The notes under the pieces: model-generated
Told to the model about the DNA's origin: nothing
Seen by the model: the letters and a program-made list of their open reading frames with translations, nothing else
Database searches by the model: none
Made by a program: the position numbers and the translations under genes
Shown here: positions 9,457 through 19,382 of the stretch, piece by piece
Position numbering within the stretch: the first letter of the stretch is position 1
Layout: each line of letters opens with the position of its first letter
From: Flavobacterium sp. UBA7680
GTDB taxonomy: Bacteria; Bacteroidota; Bacteroidia; Flavobacteriales; Flavobacteriaceae
Direction: 5' to 3'
Length of the DNA: 64,000 bases
NCBI RefSeq assembly: GCF_002482975.1
Contig: NZ_DLHA01000017.1
Location: forward strand, 139,336-203,335

Positions 9457-10329
9457 ATGAATAGTAATGATCTTAAAATATTTGAAGCTGCCGCAACACT
9501 CGGAAGCTTTACAAAAGCGGCAGAAGCTACTTTTACTGTACAATCGAATGTTACGGCGCGTATAAAAAGTCTGGAAGAAGAATTTGAAACGGAACTTTTC
9601 AAGAGAGTTTCCCGCAAGGTTGTACTTACGGAAGCCGGCGAAACATTATTAAAATATGCGAAGAAAATAGGCAATTTGCTGAATGATGCAAAAAATGATA
9701 TTCAGAACTCAGATCAAATTGGAGGAACGGTACGCATTGGCTGTATTGAAACTACGATGGCCTTAAAAGCACCTGATATTATTAATAATTTTAGCGAAAT
9801 TTATCCGGCTGTTGAACTCGAGTTTCATTCGGCAGCATTATCGACACTTGTTCACGATGTATTAAATTATAAACTGGATGCTGCGTTTGTTATAGCACCA
9901 ATAAATATTCCCGAACTGGAACAAGTGGTTGTGCGCAACGAAAAGCTTCTTATACTTTCTCCATCGGGAACAAATAAATTAGAAGATATTCTTAACGAAG
10001 ATCCTTTAAAAATTGTCGTTTTTGAAAAAGGCTGTGTTTTTAGATCCCGACTTGAAACGTGGCTAAGCTCAAAAGGAATCACGCGCTATAAAAGCACCGT
10101 ACTTAATTCTATTGAAGGAATTATCAATTTTGTTGAAGCAGGTTTAGGAATCAGCATTCTTCCGGAAGAAGTAATTAATACGTATTACAGTGGCAGGAAT
10201 ATCAAAACTTTTCCGGTAAGCAAAGAGTTGAACACGATGACAACTTTATTAGTTTACAGAAACGAAGAACTCCATTCTAAAGCGCTAAATGCGTTTATAG
10301 AACAATACAGAGAGCCTTCAGCAGTTTAA
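9457..10329 (+). CDS. LysR family transcriptional regulator
   Basis: 290 residues from ATG 9457 (MNSNDLKIFEAAATLGSFTKAAEATFTVQSNVTARIKSLE...), the usual LysR N-terminus; an in-frame ATG at 9427 would overlap the regulatory region. The winged HTH covers about 1-60, with the conserved VSRKVVLTEAGETLLKYA. The remainder is the periplasmic-binding-protein-like effector domain (GTVRIGCIETTMALKAPDII onward). Divergent orientation and overlapping promoters indicate control of the hydrolase at 8396-9367 and autoregulation. Effector unknown. Confidence 0.92.
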   Translation: MNSNDLKIFEAAATLGSFTKAAEATFTVQSNVTARIKSLEEEFETELFKRVSRKVVLTEAGETLLKYAKKIGNLLNDAKNDIQNSDQIGGTVRIGCIETTMALKAPDIINNFSEIYPAVELEFHSAALSTLVHDVLNYKLDAAFVIAPINIPELEQVVVRNEKLLILSPSGTNKLEDILNEDPLKIVVFEKGCVFRSRLETWLSSKGITRYKSTVLNSIEGIINFVEAGLGISILPEEVINTYYSGRNIKTFPVSKELNTMTTLLVYRNEELHSKALNAFIEQYREPSAV

Positions 10330-10558
10330 ACTTTGATCTTTGACTTCCTTTTAAAATAAATAGAGAAAGAAAGTACAGCCAAATAGTTCTTAAAAAAGTT
10401 TTTTTTAGTGACCAAAATCATTAACTTGTTATAGAATTAGAACTAATACCCCAGTATTTATGAGGTTTATTTCTAAATTTTTTAAAACAAATTATTACCC
10501 GAAGTAATTTTTCTAACACTAGAAAATTACTTACTCATTGTACTAAAAAAACAAAACT

Positions 10559-12025
10559 ATGCGAGTATCAGTAGTCCGAAAAAGTATAAAATTCACCCCA
10601 GATTCCAGAAGAGTTGTTGCCCGATATTTTATGAATGGTTACGAACGAACCCAGCAAATGGTGCTTCGGATCATGACATTGGATGAAAAACAAGTATTGG
10701 AAACTTTAGAGCAAACCCTTCGCGAGTTTGCCAGACGCCATCGTAATATTTCGGCTATATTTTTTAGACACTGCGAAAAAATCAGGCCTATTATTGAAGC
10801 CATGCAGGTCGATTATGAAGGAATGTCTTTGAATCGAAAAATGCTTATTGGTTCCTATTGCACCATGGAATATGCGATAGAATCTGCAGCTATTTTTAAT
10901 CCCTCAATTGTAGAAGATTTTGATCAGTCGGGTTTAGAAGTTGGTGAAAAACGTGTTATTATTTCCTTTCGTGCCACGGGCGAAGGTCATATTTCATCGA
11001 TTGTTTTTAGACGAGGAATTCTAGACAGAGATAACAATTTGCAGATCATGAAAATTGGTCATCATATTGATAAAGCCGAAATTGAACACAAAACTTTATT
11101 CAACAAAGAGCGATTTTTGACTAAGCTGATCGAAATGCATACCCAGGACAAATACATCGATCAAATCATGCAGGGTTTACCAGATGAATTTGAATTTGCT
11201 GTCCTTAAAAATTTATTGACCACAGCATTGGGCGATCCGTTGATACGCCAGGAAAGAAGAGTTGCACTCGAAGAAATTCTTTGGTTAGCTAATTCGTTTT
11301 ATGATTTACAATTCAAACACGATTCTGATATTACGGAGCGTGTTATTTTCCCAATATCCGATTCTGAAAGCCGCGGAATTGAAGACGCTCGTTTCGTACG
11401 TTTTACCGATGATGATGATTCTGTTCGTGTTATGGCTACTTATACCGCCTATAATGGTCATGCCATTTTACCAAAATTAATTTCTACAGAAGATTTTTAT
11501 TCGTTTAGAGTAATGCCTTTACACGGAGAAGGCGCTCAAAATAAAAACCTGGCTTTATTTCCACGAAAAATAAAAGGAAAATACGCCATGCTTGCCCGAA
11601 TCGACGGTGTAAATAATTACATTATGTATTCGAACCGAGCGACTCAATGGAACAATCCTATTTTATTGCAGCAGCCGCGTTACACTTGGGAACTTACCCA
11701 AATAGGAAATTGCGGTTCTCCGCTTTGGACCGAAGAAGGCTGGCTTGTCATTACGCACGGTGTTGGTACAATGCGCCGTTATTGCATTGGCGCATCGCTT
11801 TTTGATCTTGATGATCCGTCAAAAGAAATTGGAAGACTTAGCGAACCGTTACTTTCTCCGCTTGAAGACGAACGTGAAGGCTATGTCCCTAATGTCGTAT
11901 ATTCCTGCGGAGCGATTATTCACAATAATAGTTTGATATTACCGTATGCTGTTTCTGATTATTCGTCTACTTATGGTGTGGTGGATATGGTGGAATTATT
12001 GGATGCTTTGAAGAAGAGTAAGTAA
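10559..12025 (+). CDS. Glycoside hydrolase family 130-like protein (mannoside phosphorylase type)
   Basis: 488 residues without a signal peptide, hence cytoplasmic. The C-terminal half has the five-bladed propeller phrases of GH130: ESRGIEDARFVRF, YTAYNGHAILPKLISTEDF, KNLALFPRKIKGKYAMLARIDG, and GNCGSPLWTEEGWLVITHGVG. The N-terminal about 230 residues carry ATGEGHISSIVFRRG and are an extension seen in the longer Bacteroidota members. GH130 enzymes phosphorolyse or hydrolyse beta-mannosides, using phosphate and an Asp as acid. The usual partners (GH26, glycosyltransferases, sugar transporters) are absent nearby, so it is an orphan here. Confidence 0.85.
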   Translation: MRVSVVRKSIKFTPDSRRVVARYFMNGYERTQQMVLRIMTLDEKQVLETLEQTLREFARRHRNISAIFFRHCEKIRPIIEAMQVDYEGMSLNRKMLIGSYCTMEYAIESAAIFNPSIVEDFDQSGLEVGEKRVIISFRATGEGHISSIVFRRGILDRDNNLQIMKIGHHIDKAEIEHKTLFNKERFLTKLIEMHTQDKYIDQIMQGLPDEFEFAVLKNLLTTALGDPLIRQERRVALEEILWLANSFYDLQFKHDSDITERVIFPISDSESRGIEDARFVRFTDDDDSVRVMATYTAYNGHAILPKLISTEDFYSFRVMPLHGEGAQNKNLALFPRKIKGKYAMLARIDGVNNYIMYSNRATQWNNPILLQQPRYTWELTQIGNCGSPLWTEEGWLVITHGVGTMRRYCIGASLFDLDDPSKEIGRLSEPLLSPLEDEREGYVPNVVYSCGAIIHNNSLILPYAVSDYSSTYGVVDMVELLDALKKSK

Positions 12026-12053
12026 AAATATTGGGGGTTAAAAATACATTTAA

Positions 12054-12593
12054 ATGGTAAAAAAAATTATATGCGTTTTATTTACATTCCTTATTTCTAT
12101 AGTATTTATTAGTTGTGAGACTAAAAAAAGTAATTTGGAAGAATCCGTTTATTATGTTGAAAATATTAAACCAATACAAGATTCTATTTTTAAATTAAAA
12201 ACTTATGGCGCTAAATTAGCTGTATGCAGTTTAAAAAAAACTTCTAGTCATACTATAATTAATTTATCTGTACCAGATACTCCTTATAAAATTCATACTA
12301 ATTATAAGTATAAAAAAATTCAGGGAGTTAATATTCTGTTTGTAAATTATGATGAAAAACTGATTAATCAAGAAATTCCAAAACAACTTATAAAAGATAA
12401 GATTTTAGCATTTAATGGACCTGAGAATAATGAGCCACCGTACTTAGAGTTTATTTTTTGTCCAAATGATATTAGTTCAATAAAATGTTTTAATAATATC
12501 CAGCTTGACGATTTTGATCAGGAATTTAGAAAAAACAAAAAGATCTTTAATGAAGATATGTTGGTTAGAAAATGTGACGATAATGAAACTTAA
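12054..12593 (+). CDS. Hypothetical lipoprotein
   Basis: 179 residues, unrecognised. Signal MVKKIICVLFTFLISIVFISC gives a lipobox Cys21. The mature part is Lys/Asn/Ile-rich with no motif I know; the middle (TNYKYKKIQGVNILFVNYDEKL) suggests a small alpha/beta fold. It begins a run of three short same-strand genes (12054, 12671, 13155) with weak coding similarity to nothing recognised, more AT-rich than the flanks. Confidence 0.6.
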   Translation: MVKKIICVLFTFLISIVFISCETKKSNLEESVYYVENIKPIQDSIFKLKTYGAKLAVCSLKKTSSHTIINLSVPDTPYKIHTNYKYKKIQGVNILFVNYDEKLINQEIPKQLIKDKILAFNGPENNEPPYLEFIFCPNDISSIKCFNNIQLDDFDQEFRKNKKIFNEDMLVRKCDDNET

Positions 12594-12670
12594 TTCTTTT
12601 CATATTCGAGAATTCGAAATTTTTCCATTTGTAAACTACAGACTGCAAATTCGCAAAAAGAAAACTAGCA

Positions 12671-13141
12671 ATGAATAAATTTTATTTCTTAAGCATATTA
12701 TGTGTCTTCATAAGTTGTAACACCAGAAATCGTATTGATAAAAAATTATTAGATTCGATTACTCAGATCCATATACAAAATAGGGCTATCAATAAATTTG
12801 GAGGAATCGAAGAATATAGGATTAAAAACAAAAAAGAAATCGAATCTATCTGTAAAGATGTGGTTTCATTAAAAAAGGAGAACAACCTACAAACAAAACC
12901 CTTTAATGGTACAATCCTTATAAGATTTTCATACGAAGATAAAGATGGGATAAATGAATACATTAATATTCTAACAACTAATATTATTTTTAAACCTAAT
13001 GGAGAATATTTTATAGATTATTCTAGAGGGCAATTTGTCTCAGATCACTTTTTAGCTAGAATTTTAAACTATTTAGAAATAGATAAAAATAAAGTTTCTG
13101 CGTTGGATAATTACCAAAAATCCGAGCAAAATAAGTTATAA
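12671..13141 (+). CDS. Hypothetical lipoprotein
   Basis: 156 residues, unrecognised. Short signal MNKFYFLSILCVFISC places the lipid-modified Cys at 16. The rest is charged and Ile/Asn-rich with predicted strands (NGTILIRFSYEDKDGINEYINILTT). It follows the previous lipoprotein by 77 bp and precedes a small membrane protein by 13 bp, so the last two are probably co-transcribed. Function unknown. Confidence 0.6.
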   Translation: MNKFYFLSILCVFISCNTRNRIDKKLLDSITQIHIQNRAINKFGGIEEYRIKNKKEIESICKDVVSLKKENNLQTKPFNGTILIRFSYEDKDGINEYINILTTNIIFKPNGEYFIDYSRGQFVSDHFLARILNYLEIDKNKVSALDNYQKSEQNKL

Positions 13142-13154
13142 AAATCAAATACAA

Positions 13155-13577
13155 ATGACCCTTCAATTTAAAATAGATAGCAATTATGATGATGAATTAC
13201 TTTTATCATATTTGCAGCATCACTTAATTAAACAAGAAATTAGCGATGTATCTATTATAAATAACAAGCTTGTACTTAAAAACAATTTATTTAATGGTCA
13301 AAGTCAAATGAATAGCTTTGCTTATACCGCAGAAGGCTTCTTTTATATCGAACATTTTGAAACTTCTAAAACACTTTATTATACTTATTATAATTTTAGA
13401 GTTCTACTATATATTGGTTCTCTTTTTTTAGTTTTAGGTTTTTTCTTTGAAACATTTAGAATTCTTACTATTGGTATTATTCTAATAACTCTAATTAATC
13501 AAACTCTTTATCGTAAAAAACAGAAAAGATTTATAACTAAAAAAATTTCAGAGTTTATTGCTGCCAATCAAGCTTAA
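13155..13577 (+). CDS. Hypothetical membrane protein
   Basis: 140 residues, unrecognised. Soluble N-terminal half (about 1-80), then two adjacent hydrophobic segments (about 84-100, FRVLLYIGSLFLVLGFFF, and about 104-117, RILTIGIILITLI), then a basic tail YRKKQKRFITKK. This suggests an inner-membrane hairpin with both ends in the cytoplasm. It ends 9 bp before the convergent end of the broken TetR gene. Confidence 0.6.
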   Translation: MTLQFKIDSNYDDELLLSYLQHHLIKQEISDVSIINNKLVLKNNLFNGQSQMNSFAYTAEGFFYIEHFETSKTLYYTYYNFRVLLYIGSLFLVLGFFFETFRILTIGIILITLINQTLYRKKQKRFITKKISEFIAANQA

Positions 13578-13586
13578 CAATTTTTC

Positions 13587-14161
13587 CTAATCAACTGCAA
13601 AACCTCGCAAAACCTTCCCAAGATCTTTCTTCATTTCTATTTTATTTTTCTCATTTGAAACATCAGATGAATCTATTTTAAAAATTACAAAGATTAAAAA
13701 CCCTGAAATTATCATTATAAAATCATCAATATTAATTTTAGTTTGACTTGAATTTCTGTTTAGAATGTTCTTTAAAATCTGCCGATTTGATTTAAAATAA
13801 GAATCTATAAGAGCAACAATTTTTCATTTTCATTTGACAGTTTTTCTTTCATTATTAATTTGAAAAATGACAGATTATCAATAACCAAATCGATAAAAAA
13901 ATCAATATAAATTGAAAGTTTTTCGGCAGAAGTTTTGTCTTGCAGATCAAGTCTTTTCTCGGCATCTTTAAACTGATCTATTTTACTTTCGAATACAATT
14001 AAAAACAGATTTTCTTTCGAATTAAAATAATAATTGAGCATTGCGGTATTTATGTCTGCCTTTTGAGCAATGAGCCTGACAGTCGTATCTTTTGAACCAT
14101 AATTGCAAAACAATTCTTCGGCAATATCTAGAATGTGTTTCTTTTTACTTTTTGTTTCCAC
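13587..14161 (-). pseudogene. TetR family regulator broken by a one-base frameshift
   Basis: From ATG 14161 the frame reads a normal TetR DNA-binding domain (ILDIAEELFCNYGSKDTTVRLIAQKADINTAMLNYYFNSKENLF) but stops at residue 118, ...LSNENEKLLLL. Shifting frame at the run of five A (T on the + strand, 13820-13824) continues as NEKIVALIDSYFKSNRQILKN and on through SGFLIFVIFKIDSSDV to DLGKVLRGFAVD and a stop at 13587. That restores about 191 residues, the normal TetR length. One missing base in the homopolymer explains it. It lies 17 bp after the MFS gene and would be the efflux operon's repressor. A sequencing error is the alternative. Confidence 0.85.
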
Positions 14162-14178
14162 TTTTTCAAAGAGCTAAA

Positions 14179-15777
14179 TTATACGGCAAGAGGCTGTTGT
14201 TTTTGATTTCTTGAAGCAACGATTTTACTTCCAATAATAAAAACAATTAAAACTATTATGGCGAAACACATTACCAAAGCTCCAATCATAAAAATAGTTC
14301 TGTTGGTCAATAACTGACTTTGTATTACTGCGGCTTTGTTAATCATTACGTTTGATAAAGCATTTGCCTGATCGATTGTATATCCTTTTGATAAAAACAA
14401 ATTCTGATAACTTGCACTGCGTTGTGCCAAATTCTGATCTTGGGTTGTAAGATGTTCTAAAAAACCTAATCTGTATTCTTTATTGTAATTAAGCTGCATT
14501 GTATAAAATCCCGAAATAGAATTTAAAGTCCCAATAAAACGACCATAAGCACAAACAATAATCGCTGTAAATCCGGTAGATTTAGGAACTGCCGCCATCG
14601 TTAAAATAAGCACAGGCAAAAAAATAAATCCCGAAGCGAATCCTTGTATAAAAACCGGAACAGACAAATCCATAAAAGATAAATTGGGAGTCAATGACCA
14701 ATACATCCATAAATTGTAAAAAATCATGATAAGGAATCCTGTTAATAACAGTTTGGGAACATTCGTTTTGTTTTTAAGAACCATCATCGCAGAAAATGCA
14801 ATTGCAATGGCAACGCCTGCAGCATTATACAATCCTAACTGAACAATATCTGTAGAACTCCAGCCTAAAATTCCGCCTGCATATCCGTAAATTAAATTGA
14901 TGGTATCTTTTATTCCGTAAAAAAGAACCAATAGCAATAATCCCAAAATAAACTTGCCGTATTTAAAAGCTTTTAAATCTATAAGCGGTCTTTTAAGATT
15001 CGCTTGTTTGTATAAAAAAAGTAAAAGCATCACAAAACCAAATAGTGCAATTATGCCAATTTTATGAGACGAAAACCAATATTCTTTTGGTCCATAAATC
15101 ATAACATAAGAAAAAGAAAGGCTGAAACCGCCAAAGAATATTCCTCCCGTCCAATCTATTTGATACAGCGGAAAAGGGCGGAGTTTCATTTTTGGATGAA
15201 AAATAAAATAACAAATTAGGAGTGCTAAAACCTGCAATGCGATCAATCCAAAATAGGTGAAATTCCAATCCATATTTACTGCAACCCACGAAGAAAGAAT
15301 TCCGGTAATTACCGATGTTGTTAAAATGGCAGCAAAGAAAATGGCAGATCCAATCAGCGTTGTTTTTTCTCCCGGCTGAGTTGAAAAAATAACCACTAAC
15401 ATACTTCCCACACAAGTTGCAACAACAGTTCCCTGAAAAAATCGCAACACCATAAATACCACAATATCGTGTGTTAGAAAACTTCCGATGTTGATTAAAA
15501 TACCCAATAAAAAAGCCGTCATTAAATAGTTTCGCATGGTGAAATAACGCTGTAAACGAAATTGTATCGGCAGGAAAGTTATAATTCCAGAATAGGCTGC
15601 CATTAATGACATTGATATATCTTCGGATTCTACTCCATAAAACGAAACCAAATGCTGTTGTATAAGATTAAAAGAAGAAAATTGTGCCAGTGCTATAAAA
15701 AGAATCAAAATCAACAACCAAAATGTCACACTTTTGTATTGTATAGCCTTACTGTTTAAAAAAGGATGTGCTTTCAT
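14179..15777 (-). CDS. MFS drug exporter, DHA2 type (EmrB-like)
   Basis: 532 residues with about 14 hydrophobic segments, the size and topology of DHA2 multidrug exporters. Family-like pieces are RFFQGTVVATCVGSMLVVIFSTQPGEKTTLIGSA after the third helix and the loop before the last helix (LTTQDQNLAQRSASYQNLF). It overlaps the HlyD gene by 4 bp (ATGA), so the two are translationally coupled. With the HlyD adaptor and TolC channel it would form a tripartite pump moving lipophilic compounds out of the cell by proton antiport. Substrate unknown. Confidence 0.9.
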   Translation of the reverse strand: MKAHPFLNSKAIQYKSVTFWLLILILFIALAQFSSFNLIQQHLVSFYGVESEDISMSLMAAYSGIITFLPIQFRLQRYFTMRNYLMTAFLLGILINIGSFLTHDIVVFMVLRFFQGTVVATCVGSMLVVIFSTQPGEKTTLIGSAIFFAAILTTSVITGILSSWVAVNMDWNFTYFGLIALQVLALLICYFIFHPKMKLRPFPLYQIDWTGGIFFGGFSLSFSYVMIYGPKEYWFSSHKIGIIALFGFVMLLLFLYKQANLKRPLIDLKAFKYGKFILGLLLLVLFYGIKDTINLIYGYAGGILGWSSTDIVQLGLYNAAGVAIAIAFSAMMVLKNKTNVPKLLLTGFLIMIFYNLWMYWSLTPNLSFMDLSVPVFIQGFASGFIFLPVLILTMAAVPKSTGFTAIIVCAYGRFIGTLNSISGFYTMQLNYNKEYRLGFLEHLTTQDQNLAQRSASYQNLFLSKGYTIDQANALSNVMINKAAVIQSQLLTNRTIFMIGALVMCFAIIVLIVFIIGSKIVASRNQKQQPLAV

Positions 15778-16817
15778 GATTTTCTGTTTAAAACCGTAAC
15801 CGTTACATTCATTCCTGATTTAACTTCCTTAATATCGCCGGGATTTGCAAACTCAATTTTTACCGGAATTCTTTGAATAATTTTCACAAAGTTTCCTGTT
15901 GAATTATCAGCTGGCAAGAGAGAAAATTTAGATCCAGTCGAAGCTGCAATTGCTTTTATTCTTCCGTCATACGTTTTTCCGGAAATAGCGTCAACTGCAA
16001 TTTTTACTGTTTGTCCTTCATAGAAACCATTCACTTGGGTTTCTTTAAAATTAGCCGTAACCCATTTTTCGTTTTCATTTACAATCGAAACCAAAGGCTG
16101 TCCCAATTGTACCTGTTGTCCTTCGAGAATCTGTTTTCGGCCTGTTTTTCCGTTATATGGAGAAGTAATTACCGTGTAAGTCAAATTAATTTTTGCCAAT
16201 TCCAGTATGGCCTGTTTACGTTTAATATCGGCATTTAGTAAAGCTTTACGGGTTTTAAGTTCCTGAACTCTCGATTGAGAACTCAGTAAAACATTTTCTG
16301 TAGCGTTATAATCGTTTTGCGCCACATCATATCTCGTTTTAACCTGTTCGTATTCTTGTCCTGTAACGGCTTCGTCTTTTAATAGTTTTTGATATCTTAA
16401 ATTATCTTGTTTTTGCTGCCACAATCTTGCTTTCGCAGAAGCGATTTGATTTTTACTAACCAGAATTCCCGTTTGCGCCACATTTATTCCGGCATCTAAA
16501 ACGTTTATTTGTGCATAAGCATCTTCCAGAACGGCTTCGGCTTCATGAACTTTAGAGATATATTCTCTGTTGTCTAAAACGACCAGCGTATCTCCTTTTT
16601 TCACATCCTGATGTTCTTCAAACAAAACTTTGGTAATATATCCGCTGGCCCTTGCCGAAACAGGATTGATATAAGATTCCACCTGAGCGTCATTCGTTTC
16701 CTCGTAATTTGCTCCGTCTACAAGGTAAAGTGCAAAACATATAGCTGCCGATGTTATGATTAAGATAGCAGTTATCGTTAATAATGTACTTGAATTTTTA
16801 TTGCCTGCTGTTTTCAT
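15774..16817 (-). CDS. HlyD family membrane fusion protein (EmrA-like)
   Basis: 347 residues. One N-terminal membrane anchor (about 13-35), then the barrel-sandwich start ETNDAQVESYINPVSARASGYITKVLFEEHQDVKKGDTLVVLD, a long alpha-hairpin coiled coil (about 85-200), the second lipoyl half SPYNGKTGRKQILEGQQVQLGQPLVSIV and a beta-barrel domain. This is the periplasmic adaptor linking the MFS exporter to TolC. The gene sits between tolC-like and MFS genes on the same strand. Confidence 0.92.
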   Translation of the reverse strand: MKTAGNKNSSTLLTITAILIITSAAICFALYLVDGANYEETNDAQVESYINPVSARASGYITKVLFEEHQDVKKGDTLVVLDNREYISKVHEAEAVLEDAYAQINVLDAGINVAQTGILVSKNQIASAKARLWQQKQDNLRYQKLLKDEAVTGQEYEQVKTRYDVAQNDYNATENVLLSSQSRVQELKTRKALLNADIKRKQAILELAKINLTYTVITSPYNGKTGRKQILEGQQVQLGQPLVSIVNENEKWVTANFKETQVNGFYEGQTVKIAVDAISGKTYDGRIKAIAASTGSKFSLLPADNSTGNFVKIIQRIPVKIEFANPGDIKEVKSGMNVTVTVLNRKS

Positions 16818-16837
16818 TGTAATTGATTATTAATGTT

Positions 16838-16883
16838 GATTTTGAAATTGATATTGTTATTGAATTTGAAATTGATATTGCTT
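16838..16883. repeat. Short tandem repeat between tolC-like and hlyD-like genes
   Basis: Two copies of an approximately 23-bp unit around GAAATTGATATTG lie head to tail in the intergenic spacer. No other function is seen. Confidence 0.5.
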
Positions 16884-18213
16884 ATAAATTCCCCGTTGTA
16901 TATTGTAATTTGTAGTAAATAATTAAGGCGCTGATTTGTGCATTCACGAAAGTGTATCTTGATTCCTGATATAAATTATCAGCATCGAGAAGATCTGTTA
17001 ATAAGGATAATTGATTAAGATATTTTGTATTGATAATTTCAAAATTGACTTTTGCCTGTTCTATAGATTTATCCGTCACTTCAATTCGGTTTAAAGCCTC
17101 GCCGTATTTTATATTAAGTGCCGAGATATCGTCTTTTACATTATCTTTTATCCAGTCTTTTTGAAGTTCGATGGCGTCCAATCTGTATTTTGCTGCTTTT
17201 ACTTTATTTTTATTTTGATAGATGGATGAAATATTATAATTCAGCTTAACGCCCACAAAACCTGCAGAATAAATCTGATCGATAGGTTTAAAAAACAAAT
17301 AGTTGGGATAATTGAATCCGTAAGCAGAAATAAAACTCAGCGATGGATAATAATTAGATTTCAGGTTTTTGATTCTAGTCGATTGAATTTTTGAATTCAT
17401 ATCCATCTTTTGAAGCGCATAAGAATTATTGGCATCGTTTTTATCTGAAATAACTACTTCTTTTAAATTATTGGCCAATAAAGTATCGCTCGGAAAAAGC
17501 ACTTCTGAATCTGAAACATTGATTAAAATGGCTAATCTTTTACTGCCAATTGCAATATCATTTTCGTTTTGGGTTTTGTTTAGTAAAACATTTGATAAGG
17601 TTAATTCGGCACGAAGCAGATCGCTTTTGGTAACGCGCTGGTTTTTATAAAATGAGGTAATATTTTTCAACCTTGCTTCTGCTCTTTTTTCCTGATCCAG
17701 AATCAGTTCTTTAAAATGATACAATCGAATCAAATCCAGATATTGCACGGCAGTCTGCAAACCAATATTTCCTGCCTGATCTTTAGAATTGATTGCTGCC
17801 AAGGCATTGCGATACGAACTTTCTTCAATAACTGATTTTGTTTTTCCGCCCGAATAAATATTGAAGGCTAAATCGACTCCCAAATTTGCGCCGTCCGGAC
17901 TTGGCAATCGGCTTACTTGTGTGGCATCATTCAAACCGTGATCGTATAAAGTTGCTTTAGAAAATCTTTGGTACATTCCGCCAATTCCTAATGTTGGCAG
18001 CATTGTATTTTTTGCGTCACTATAATCGGCTTGGGCTGCTTTTTGCTCTATGCCAAAAACCTGAACGGTTTTGTTATTTTCCTTTGCCATCGCAACAGCT
18101 TGCTGTAAGGAAATATTATGCTGATTCACTGGCTTTTCTTGTGCAAAAACAGAAGCACTAAAACCTATAAGCATCAGAATATTTAGGAATGGATTATTTA
18201 CTATTGTTTTCAT
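16882..18213 (-). CDS. TolC family outer-membrane channel
   Basis: 443 residues from ATG 18213, which starts the signal peptide directly (MKTIVNNPFLNILMLIGFSASVFAQ); an ATG 21 bp upstream is possible. Two OEP repeats are visible as long amphipathic helices with ISLQQAVAMAKENNKTV near the start and YGEALNRIEVTDKSIEQAKVNFEIINTKYLNQLSLLTDLLDADNLYQESRYTFVNAQ near the end, the latter highly typical of TolC. First gene of the efflux operon, followed after a 64-bp spacer by the HlyD gene. Confidence 0.93.
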   Translation of the reverse strand: MKTIVNNPFLNILMLIGFSASVFAQEKPVNQHNISLQQAVAMAKENNKTVQVFGIEQKAAQADYSDAKNTMLPTLGIGGMYQRFSKATLYDHGLNDATQVSRLPSPDGANLGVDLAFNIYSGGKTKSVIEESSYRNALAAINSKDQAGNIGLQTAVQYLDLIRLYHFKELILDQEKRAEARLKNITSFYKNQRVTKSDLLRAELTLSNVLLNKTQNENDIAIGSKRLAILINVSDSEVLFPSDTLLANNLKEVVISDKNDANNSYALQKMDMNSKIQSTRIKNLKSNYYPSLSFISAYGFNYPNYLFFKPIDQIYSAGFVGVKLNYNISSIYQNKNKVKAAKYRLDAIELQKDWIKDNVKDDISALNIKYGEALNRIEVTDKSIEQAKVNFEIINTKYLNQLSLLTDLLDADNLYQESRYTFVNAQISALIIYYKLQYTTGNL

Positions 18214-18308
18214 TTTTTTTAGTTTAAAATTCATTTGGAATAAGACATGAGAATGCCTGCTCCCGTTTGGAAGTAATTTTTTTAATTATGATAAGTTTAC
18301 CTGATTTG

Positions 18309-19172
18309 CTATTCGCTCAAATGGCTTTGTCTAAACTGAACGGGCGATTTGTTTGTTATTTTACTGAAGATTCTGCTAAAATATTTGGGATCGTCAAAAC
18401 CAATGGTACTGGCAATTTCTTTTATACTTAAATCAGAATACCATAACAATCGCTGTGCTTCGCGAATGGCTTCTTCCTGAATGGAATAGGAAACCGTATT
18501 GCCTGTAACCATTTTTAAAGTATCATTTAAATATCCCAATGAAAGATTCATTAAAGCCGCATATTCCGCTGGGCTTTTTACTTCCTTAAAATTATCGCGC
18601 AGTAATTTTCTGAAAGCGGCAACTATGGTATTGCTTCTTATTGAATATTGTTTAGTATCCTGAGTTACACTTGCCTGATAAATAGATGTTATTTTGTAAA
18701 TAAGGGATACAACAATAGATTTAATGGCAGGTTTATGAAATGTAGACATATCGTTGACAATTGAAGTATCGTATAATAATTCCATCAATTGAAACAACCA
18801 TTTTTTTTGGTCTTTTGAAAGAGTAAGTACAGGTCCCTGATACAAAGATTCTTCTAAGACTGATCTTGAATAATCATCTATTAGATTATGATCAAAAAAC
18901 AATACCCAACCCTCAATTTTCTGCGTTTTTATTATGCGCTGTACCTGGCCCGGATACAGGAATAACATGAAGCCGCTGCTAAGATAAACTTCCTTGAAAT
19001 CAACAAAAAAAGTTCCTTTTCCTTTGTTAGGCAAAATACAAGCACAAAAATCATTTCTATGTGATTTTGTAATTTCTCTTCCTATCTTTTCTACAAACCC
19101 ATCATTCATCTTATCTATCATTATATCCAGAGTAGATTCGTTTAGTTTTTTAAGTGGAATTATTGTTTTCAT
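18309..19172 (-). CDS. AraC family transcriptional regulator
   Basis: 287 residues. N-terminal ligand domain (GTFFVDFKEVYLSSGFMLFLYPGQVQRII) and C-terminal AraC HTH pair (about 185-287): LMNLSLGYLNDTLKMVTGNTVSYSIQEEAIREAQRLL and LSIKEIASTIGFDDPKYFSRIFSKITNKSPVQFRQ. It lies just upstream of and on the same strand as the TolC/HlyD/MFS operon, with a 95-bp gap, an arrangement common for AraC activators of efflux operons in this phylum. Confidence 0.92.
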   Translation of the reverse strand: MKTIIPLKKLNESTLDIMIDKMNDGFVEKIGREITKSHRNDFCACILPNKGKGTFFVDFKEVYLSSGFMLFLYPGQVQRIIKTQKIEGWVLFFDHNLIDDYSRSVLEESLYQGPVLTLSKDQKKWLFQLMELLYDTSIVNDMSTFHKPAIKSIVVSLIYKITSIYQASVTQDTKQYSIRSNTIVAAFRKLLRDNFKEVKSPAEYAALMNLSLGYLNDTLKMVTGNTVSYSIQEEAIREAQRLLWYSDLSIKEIASTIGFDDPKYFSRIFSKITNKSPVQFRQSHLSE

Positions 19173-19382
19173 TACATCTATTTCTACAGTGCAAAGTTCA
19201 CCTATAAATAAGTAGTTTTATCTAATTAAAGACGGTATATGGTGGACGATTCACATATTAACCCATAAATTTACAAAAATGATGGAGGATTCGCTTATCG
19301 TTTTGTGTTTATAAGAGAAATTCCCGACGCACTAAAGTAAGATTACGTTATCTTTACATATATTATTGTACATCAATTAGTA

